Source: Rhodobiaceae bacterium (GTDB taxonomy: Bacteria > Pseudomonadota > Alphaproteobacteria > Micropepsales > Micropepsaceae). Taken from it: 5,898 nt of DNA. Within the stretch, counting starts at the first letter, position 1, and every line of letters starts with the position of its first letter. Shown one piece after another: positions 4,027 through 5,898 of the stretch. The DNA lies in assembly GCA_009885515.1 (NCBI GenBank), contig VFKO01000164.1:1-5898 (forward strand), written 5' to 3'. The notes beneath the pieces were generated by a model, which made no database searches, was not told where the DNA came from, and saw nothing but the letters and a program-made list of their open reading frames with translations. The position numbers and the translations under genes are program-made.

Positions 4027-5028
4027 ATGTCACGTCGCAATTTCGTGCGCGTTTTTCCAAGCCTTGTACTGTGCGCCGCACTCAGCGCCTGCTCAACGAT
4101 GAGCGGCAGTTTGTTTCCCGATAAGCCAGCCAACCCGGCAGCGCCCACCAACGCCATGCCGCAAGCAGGCACCTCGATTTTCACCCCCGTCGGTGTTGCG
4201 CCCGGCGTCAATACCGGCACCCCGCAGTCCGCCCAGATCGTAAGCCTGCGCAGCCGCCTCGTCGCCTTGATCGGCGAAGTCTCGTCTCGCAACGCCACAC
4301 TCTCCGAAATCCGGCAACGCGCCGCCGGCGAAGGCGCGCTTTATCGCATCGCCAAAAGCGACCTGACCTCGACCGCAACCCCGAACCCGCAATCGCTGCA
4401 AAAAGCGCAGACCGCGCTCGAGCGCTTGTCGGCCGCCACAAATTCGCTCGACGGCGAAATGCGGATCATCGCCCGCGGCTCCGCCGAGTCGAACAAGCTG
4501 ATGACGGAATCGCTCACCATCCGCGACGGCAATGAAGCAGACCAAAGCCAGCTCAACACCCTGCGCGGTGAAATCGGCCAAACCGCAAACCAGCTCGACC
4601 GCATGGTCAACGAAATCTCGAGTGAATGGGCAGCACAATCCGCCTTCCTCGCCAAGGAGCGCGCCACCCTGGCAACATTGGGCGTATCACCTTCAGCAGC
4701 CACACCCTCTGCAGGCCAGGCCTCGACGGCCCCGCCACCCTCTCTCTCAAGCCCGGCTTTCGTCACCATCAAATTCGACCGGCCCAACGTCGCCTATCGT
4801 GATGCTTTGGCCCAAGCGGTATCGACCGCCAGAAAACGCAAGCCCGATGCAACCTTCGATGTGGTTGGCGTCGCCGCCGGGCGCGCAGTTGTTCCCGACG
4901 CCACCGCAAACGCCACCAATGTCGTCAACACATTGACGAGCCTGGGCGTCGATCCTGTGAAAATCCGGGTCTTCAACGCCTCAAGCCCGTCCATCCAGTC
5001 GCACGAGGTGCGCATCTATGCCCGCTGA
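4027..5028 (+). CDS. Outer-membrane-type lipoprotein with coiled-coil middle and degenerate OmpA-like C-terminus
   Basis: This is a 333-residue predicted lipoprotein of unknown role. Residues 1-22 are a type II signal peptide: basic start MSRRNFVR, hydrophobic core VFPSLVLCAAL, and lipobox LSAC with C22 as the lipidated residue. S23 after the cysteine argues against inner-membrane retention. A Pro/Ala-rich tether covers 31-66. Residues 70-218 are helical and coiled-coil-like with many Leu/Ala/Glu heptads, and a second Pro/Ser/Ala linker covers 220-243. Residues 244-333 look like a small alpha/beta domain with OmpA-like order (strand FVTIKF, helix, strand FDVVGVAA, helix, SLGVDPVKIRVF, final strand HEVRIY). 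It lacks the usual peptidoglycan-binding Asp/Arg positions. ATG 4027 is chosen because the signal peptide starts there, with GGGGT at 4015-4019 as the likely binding site. The frame is open further upstream only through the tRNA, where it is not coding. The 3' end overlaps the convergent peptidase gene by 13 bp. Confidence 0.85.
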   Translation: MSRRNFVRVFPSLVLCAALSACSTMSGSLFPDKPANPAAPTNAMPQAGTSIFTPVGVAPGVNTGTPQSAQIVSLRSRLVALIGEVSSRNATLSEIRQRAAGEGALYRIAKSDLTSTATPNPQSLQKAQTALERLSAATNSLDGEMRIIARGSAESNKLMTESLTIRDGNEADQSQLNTLRGEIGQTANQLDRMVNEISSEWAAQSAFLAKERATLATLGVSPSAATPSAGQASTAPPPSLSSPAFVTIKFDRPNVAYRDALAQAVSTARKRKPDATFDVVGVAAGRAVVPDATANATNVVNTLTSLGVDPVKIRVFNASSPSIQSHEVRIYAR

Positions 5029-5898
5029 GTAAAACCCTTCGCATGCACAGTCCGATAAGCCTCCCACGGCCCCAGCGCCTTCGCCTCATAAACCCCGCGG
5101 CCAACCGCGCGCGCCAGACAGTCAGCCGCCAGCGACCCCAGCATCGAGATCTGGAACGGCAACGGTTCAGGCAAACTACGCTCACCTGTCGCAATCACGA
5201 ATACCACGTCGCCATCGACAGCCGAATGCACCGGGCGCAGCGACCGGGCCAGCCCATCCTGCGCCATGATCGCAATCCGCTTGGCCTGCGACGGGCCGAG
5301 CATTGCGTTCACTGCCACCACCGCGATCGTCGTGTTCTGCATCGGCAGCGGCGGACGCTTGATGTCGTCAGGCAAGCTCAATGAAGGGACACCGTGCTTG
5401 GGTGGGACCTGGCCGCCCATCTCGCCATTCTGCTCAAACGGCCACGCCCACAAGGTCGAGGTCCCTGGCATGACCGGCGAACCAAACGCATTTACCGCCA
5501 CAACGGCACCGATCTCAAACCCGTCATCGGTCACAATCGACGCCGACCCCAGGCCGCCTTTATACGCACCCGCACGCGCCCCATATCCGGCACCCGCATT
5601 GCCCAACGCAAAATTTTCCGCGGCCGCTTCGCAAGCCGACACCCCAAGTTTGCGGTACGGCGGTTCTTTTCCCCAGTTCTTGTCGCCGCCATTTGTCAGA
5701 TCGAACAAGATCGCCGACGGCACGATGGGCGCCACCATCGGCGCCCCGGCCAGCCGGTATCCGCGCCCCGAATGCGCCAGCCAATTGGTCACTGCACCCG
5801 CCGCATCCAGCCCAAACACCGAACCTCCCGACAGCACAATGGCGTCGATCCCGACATTCAGCCCCTCCGGTAACAGCGCCTCGGTCTCGCGCGTGCCC
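5016..5898 (-). CDS. P1/S58-family peptidase, NylC/DmpA-like self-cleaving hydrolase (N-terminus outside window)
   Basis: This is a 5'-truncated N-terminal-nucleophile hydrolase of peptidase family S58 (aminopeptidase DmpA, nylon-oligomer hydrolase NylC). The visible frame runs from the right edge with GTRETEALLPEG, then IDAIVLSGGSVFGLDAAGAV. Further family landmarks are VPSAILFDLTNGG, GNAGAGYGARAGAYKGGLGS and GLARSLRPVHSAVDGDVVF. These proteins cut themselves to expose the catalytic residue. The NylC-type site appears as Asn-Thr in MQNTTIAVV, with Asn encoded at 5334-5336 and the new N-terminal Thr at 5331-5333. Members hydrolyse peptides or amides, often with a small or beta-amino N-terminal residue, and the substrate here cannot be told. 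Codons 5838-5897 are clearly conserved, so the GTG at 5835-5837 is internal. TAG stop is at 5016-5018. About 40-60 N-terminal residues are missing. Confidence 0.9.
   Translation of the reverse strand, partial: GTRETEALLPEGLNVGIDAIVLSGGSVFGLDAAGAVTNWLAHSGRGYRLAGAPMVAPIVPSAILFDLTNGGDKNWGKEPPYRKLGVSACEAAAENFALGNAGAGYGARAGAYKGGLGSASIVTDDGFEIGAVVAVNAFGSPVMPGTSTLWAWPFEQNGEMGGQVPPKHGVPSLSLPDDIKRPPLPMQNTTIAVVAVNAMLGPSQAKRIAIMAQDGLARSLRPVHSAVDGDVVFVIATGERSLPEPLPFQISMLGSLAADCLARAVGRGVYEAKALGPWEAYRTVHAKGFTQRA

Noticed and set aside
3795..4638. Minus-strand frames opposite the lipoprotein gene
   Set aside because: One overlaps the tRNA and all show low-complexity Arg/Ala/Gly composition typical of antisense GC-rich DNA.
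5835..5837. GTG as the start of the peptidase
   Set aside because: The codons upstream to the window edge encode the conserved family segment GTRETEALLPEG through IDAIV, so this GTG is an internal valine.
5043..5873. Plus-strand frames opposite the P1-family peptidase
   Set aside because: His/Arg/Pro-rich shadow translations; the minus strand carries the conserved S58 motifs.
1..5898. CRISPR array, toxin-antitoxin pair, defence or biosynthetic cluster
   Set aside because: No regularly spaced repeats, no recognisable cas, nuclease, toxin or biosynthetic motifs were found; the only repeats are IS-related or the short cluster at 3649-3691.

Overview
The window looks like a GC-rich proteobacterial chromosome, most likely an alphaproteobacterium. 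The basis is codon use strongly biased to G/C at third positions, a CCA-encoding tRNA-Arg(ACG), a short-signal lipoprotein and an S58/P1-family peptidase. No single marker fixes the genus. It falls into two parts: a disturbed, mobile-element-rich left part (about 1-3727) and an orderly chromosomal right part (about 3728-5898).

Left part: the last codons of an unidentified gene (2-79) are followed by a remnant of an IS4-family element on the minus strand (about 96-898). Its transposase keeps the first two catalytic aspartates but lacks the C-terminal third. A near-identical 12-bp repeat (84-95 and 899-910) brackets the remnant. Next come three plus-strand reading frames of unknown function: a 5'-truncated winged-helix-like ORF (911-1216), a 55-codon ORF with a good ribosome binding site (1230-1397), and a 138-codon frame (1507-1923). 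The last two read best as one gene broken by a frameshift near 1370. An apparently intact single-gene IS66-family element (1957-3496) follows, with perfect terminal repeats, a perfect 8-bp target duplication and a 476-residue DDE transposase. A long palindrome is centred on the transposase start codon.

Right part: an AT-richer, hairpin-containing spacer (3505-3727) lies downstream of the 3' end of a minus-strand tRNA-Arg(ACG) gene (3728-3804). Diverging from the tRNA is a 333-residue lipoprotein gene (4027-5028) with a coiled-coil-rich middle and a degenerate OmpA-like C-terminus. Converging on it, with a 13-bp overlap of coding ends, is a P1/S58-family peptidase related to NylC/DmpA (5016 to the window edge, N-terminus missing).

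The layout is consistent with tRNA-Arg marking the edge of a decaying island: insertion sequences and broken genes lie on its 3' side and intact genes on its 5' side. No integrase or duplicated tRNA end is visible, so this is inference. There is no convincing sign of a new multi-gene system. The least explained material is the small ORF cluster at 911-1923 and the structured spacer at 3555-3691.
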